From Mycobacterium sp. Z3061 (lineage in GTDB: Bacteria > Actinomycetota > Actinomycetes > Mycobacteriales > Mycobacteriaceae): a DNA stretch of 64,000 bases. The notes under the pieces were generated by a model that saw only the letters and a list, made by a program, of their open reading frames with translations, was not told the DNA's origin and did no database searches. Positions 62,205 to 64,000 of this stretch are shown piece after piece. Both the position numbers and the translations under genes were made by a program. Numbering within the stretch: position 1 is the stretch's first letter; every line of letters starts with the position of its first letter. The stretch covers positions 6,297,234 through 6,361,233 of the forward strand of contig NZ_CP134062.1 in NCBI RefSeq assembly GCF_031583025.1, written 5' to 3'.

Positions 62205-63401
62205 TTGTCGCAAATGTTCGCGGTTCCGGAGCTGATGGCCTCGGCGGCAACGGATCTGGCGGGCATCAGATCGGCGCTGCGCGCCGCCGACGCGTCCGCT
62301 GCGCTGTCCACCTCGGCGGTGCCGGCCGCGGGCAACGACGAGGTGTCGGCGGCAGTGGCGGAGCTGTTCTCCGGCTACGCGCGGCAGTATCAGGCGCTGA
62401 GCGCCCAGGCCGAGACATTCCACCAGCGGTTTGTGCAGTTGCTGACCTCAGGTGCCGGGGCCTATGCATCCGCGGAGGCCAGCAACGCCGGACCGCTGCA
62501 GCCGGTGCTCGACCTCATCAATGCGCCGACCCAGGCGTTGCTCGGGCGCCCGCTGATCGGGAACGGCGCCGACGCGACGACTCCGGGCGGGGCCGGCGGC
62601 GCGGGCGGGCTGCTGATCGGCAATGGCGGGAACGGGGCGCCCGGCGGGGCGGGTCAAGCGGGCGGTGCGGGCGGAGAGGCCGGATTGATCGGCAACGGCG
62701 GTGTGGGCGGGATCGGCGGTAGCGGCGCCGCGGGCGGCGCCGGCGGCGCCGGCGGATGGCTGCTGGGCAATGGTGGCCTGGGCGGATCGGGAGGGCTGGG
62801 CGGGGGTAACGGCGGTGCCGGCGGGGTTGCCCGGGTCATCGGCTTCGGCGGTGCCGGCGGCGCGGGCGGAATCGGCGCACTGAGCGCGACGGGCGGCGGT
62901 GGCGGCGCCGGGGGCCAGGGCGGCTTCCTGTTCGGCGGCGGCGGCAACGGCGGCGCAGGCGGATTGGGTGGCGCGGCGGACGGCAGCGGGGTGGGCGGTG
63001 ACGGCGGCATCGGCGGAGCGGGCGGGGCCGCGGGTCTGGTGTACGGCAACGGCGGCGTCGGTGGCTCCGGCGGCCAAGGCGGCGAGGCCTTCTCCTCCCC
63101 GGTAGGCGTCGGAGGCAACGGTGGGGCCGGCGGACAGGGCGGTGACGCCGGCTGGGTGGGCACCGGCGGGAACGCCGGCGGCGGCGGCGCGGGCGGAATC
63201 GGCGGCGTAACCGGGTCCGGCGGCGACGGCGGCAACGGGGGGGCCGGTGGCTCCGCCAAGGTGATCGGCACCGGCGGCAACGGTGGGGCCGGTGGCGTGC
63301 CCAGCCCGCCGTTCGGCGTCCCGTCCGGCGGAACCGGCGGGCCCGGCGGCGCGAAGGGCGTCGTCTTCGGCGCGGTCGGCCTGCCCGGGCCCAACGGCTG
63401 A
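62205..63401 (+). CDS. PE_PGRS family protein
   Basis: Protein of 398 aa. The PE domain covers about residues 1-93 ([21 protein letters not shown]) with secretion signal GAYASAEAS; a [11 protein letters not shown] linker follows, then a PGRS domain of Gly-Gly-Ala/Gly-Asn repeats from about residue 120 to the end. TTG 62205 is used because GGGAGGG lies six bases before it. The repetitive 3' part is prone to assembly error. Surface-exposed proteins of this family bind calcium or host factors; this one is not assignable. Confidence 0.92.
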   Translation: MSQMFAVPELMASAATDLAGIRSALRAADASAALSTSAVPAAGNDEVSAAVAELFSGYARQYQALSAQAETFHQRFVQLLTSGAGAYASAEASNAGPLQPVLDLINAPTQALLGRPLIGNGADATTPGGAGGAGGLLIGNGGNGAPGGAGQAGGAGGEAGLIGNGGVGGIGGSGAAGGAGGAGGWLLGNGGLGGSGGLGGGNGGAGGVARVIGFGGAGGAGGIGALSATGGGGGAGGQGGFLFGGGGNGGAGGLGGAADGSGVGGDGGIGGAGGAAGLVYGNGGVGGSGGQGGEAFSSPVGVGGNGGAGGQGGDAGWVGTGGNAGGGGAGGIGGVTGSGGDGGNGGAGGSAKVIGTGGNGGAGGVPSPPFGVPSGGTGGPGGAKGVVFGAVGLPGPNG

Positions 63402-63417
63402 GCCGTCCCGGCCTGGC

Positions 63418-63423
63418 TAGCAT
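63418..63423 (+). promoter_or_regulatory. -10 element of a leaderless promoter for the enoyl-CoA hydratase gene
   Basis: TAGCAT (TANNNT) ends seven bases before the ATG at 63431. Confidence 0.45.
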
Positions 63424-63430
63424 CCCAGGC

Positions 63431-64000
63431 ATGACTCGCTACGAGACCCTCGACTTCGCCCAAGACGGGCCTGTGACACGGATCGCACTCAACCGGCCGG
63501 ACGCGGCGAACAGCATCAACGATGTGATGGGCCGTGAATTGATGGATGCGGCGAGCCGGTGCGATGTCGCCGGGACGAAGGTCGTGCTCCTCACCGGCAA
63601 CGGCCGGTTCTTCTGCGCCGGAGGGGATCTGGGCGCCATGGCGCGCTCGCCGCTGGGCGCGGGCCGGTTCGTGAAGGGCCTGGCCGATGACCTGCACCGG
63701 GCGGTCTCGACGTTCGCCCGCATGGATGCGGTCCTCATCGTCGCCGTCAACGGCGCGGCGGCCGGAGCCGGATTCAGTCTCGCGCTGATCGGCGATCTCG
63801 TGCTGGCCGCCGAATCGGCGAGCTTCACGATGGCCTACACCAAGGCGGGGCTGAGCCCCGACGGCAGTTCGTCGTACTACCTGCCGCGGCTGGTCGGGGT
63901 ACGGCGCACCCAAGAGCTGATGTTGACCAACCGGCGGCTCTCGGCAGCGGAGGCGGCGCAGTGGGGACTGGTCACCGAGGTGGTGCCCGATGACACGCTG
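63431..64000 (+). CDS. Enoyl-CoA hydratase/isomerase family protein (5' part only)
   Basis: The first 190 codons of a crotonase-fold protein, cut by the right edge. Oxyanion-hole segments FFCAGGDLGAM and NGAAAGAGFSLAL are intact, and SPDGSSSYYLPRLVG follows. Without the catalytic C-terminal region the reaction (hydratase or isomerase) cannot be told. Probably leaderless, since a TANNNT box sits seven bases upstream. Confidence 0.92.
   Translation, partial: MTRYETLDFAQDGPVTRIALNRPDAANSINDVMGRELMDAASRCDVAGTKVVLLTGNGRFFCAGGDLGAMARSPLGAGRFVKGLADDLHRAVSTFARMDAVLIVAVNGAAAGAGFSLALIGDLVLAAESASFTMAYTKAGLSPDGSSSYYLPRLVGVRRTQELMLTNRRLSAAEAAQWGLVTEVVPDDTL

Noticed and set aside
62600-63390. Repeats resembling a CRISPR or satellite array
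   Set aside because: They are in-frame Gly-Gly-x coding repeats of the PGRS domain, without regular spacers.
62654-63913. 419-codon proline-rich frame on the minus strand
   Set aside because: It is the complement of the Gly-rich PGRS repeats and of the enoyl-CoA hydratase gene, so the Pro-rich repeats are an artefact.

Overview
The window is high-GC DNA of a slow-growing Mycobacterium. It carries PE, PPE and PE_PGRS genes, lpq/lpp lipoproteins, lsr2, carD, disA, mhuD and clpC1. Its backbone follows the gene order I know from M. tuberculosis from about Rv3576 (lppH) to Rv3635. Locus names quoted below come from that remembered synteny, not from a search. I cannot name the species.

Layout. 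1-5.0 kb: the 3' end of a metal ABC importer, an LppH-type sensor lipoprotein, pxpA (5-oxoprolinase A), an MBL-fold hydrolase and an ArsB-type permease. 5.1-7.9 kb: an inserted PE-PPE-PPE operon. 8.3-12.4 kb: rlmB, cysS, ispF, ispD and carD, all reading leftward. 12.7-18.3 kb: lpqE, radA, disA, a membrane protein, canB (zinc beta-carbonic anhydrase) and mutY. 18.3-24.9 kb: an accessory island (see below). 25.0-29.1 kb: an alpha/beta hydrolase, mhuD, lpqF, and a cobalt set (cbtB, cbtA, histidine-phosphatase-like) behind a cobalamin riboswitch. 29.1-43.6 kb: a long leftward block for protein quality control, nucleoid structure and cofactors: clpC1, lsr2, lysS, coaX, panD, panC, three conserved genes, folK, folB, folP, folE and ftsH. 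43.8-51.1 kb: a VOC protein, ephA, a flavin oxidoreductase, a zinc dehydrogenase, and two tandem PE/PPE pairs related to PE32/PPE65 without an esx pair. 51.8-64.0 kb: lpqG, hpt, tilS, a metalloprotease, a DacB-like enzyme, ppa, a flippase-like protein, ppgS and its small partner, galE1, a large membrane protein, a PE_PGRS gene and the start of an enoyl-CoA hydratase.

The most interesting region is 18.3-24.9 kb. It encodes a DAB-type inorganic carbon pump (DabB, a NuoL-like proton channel; DabA, DUF2309 with a carbonic-anhydrase-like zinc site). These are followed in the same direction by a PII-like protein, a beta-carbonic-anhydrase homologue that has lost both zinc cysteines and the catalytic arginine, and a DUF6671 protein with four CxxC pairs. 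A convergent winged-helix regulator closes the island. A perfect 18-bp palindrome lies directly upstream of a near-consensus promoter in front of dabB, and canB, a normal carbonic anhydrase, is one gene away. My inference is a regulated bicarbonate-accumulation module with a non-catalytic carbonic-anhydrase paralogue. DAB pumps are a known family; this gene set and the degenerate homologue are the parts worth testing.

Other notable points: ispD appears to start at a CTG that overlaps the carD stop; cysS and lysS share an identical 18-bp leader; many genes have a TANNNT box 6-8 nt before the start codon (leaderless layout); and mutY and canB have overlapping divergent start codons.
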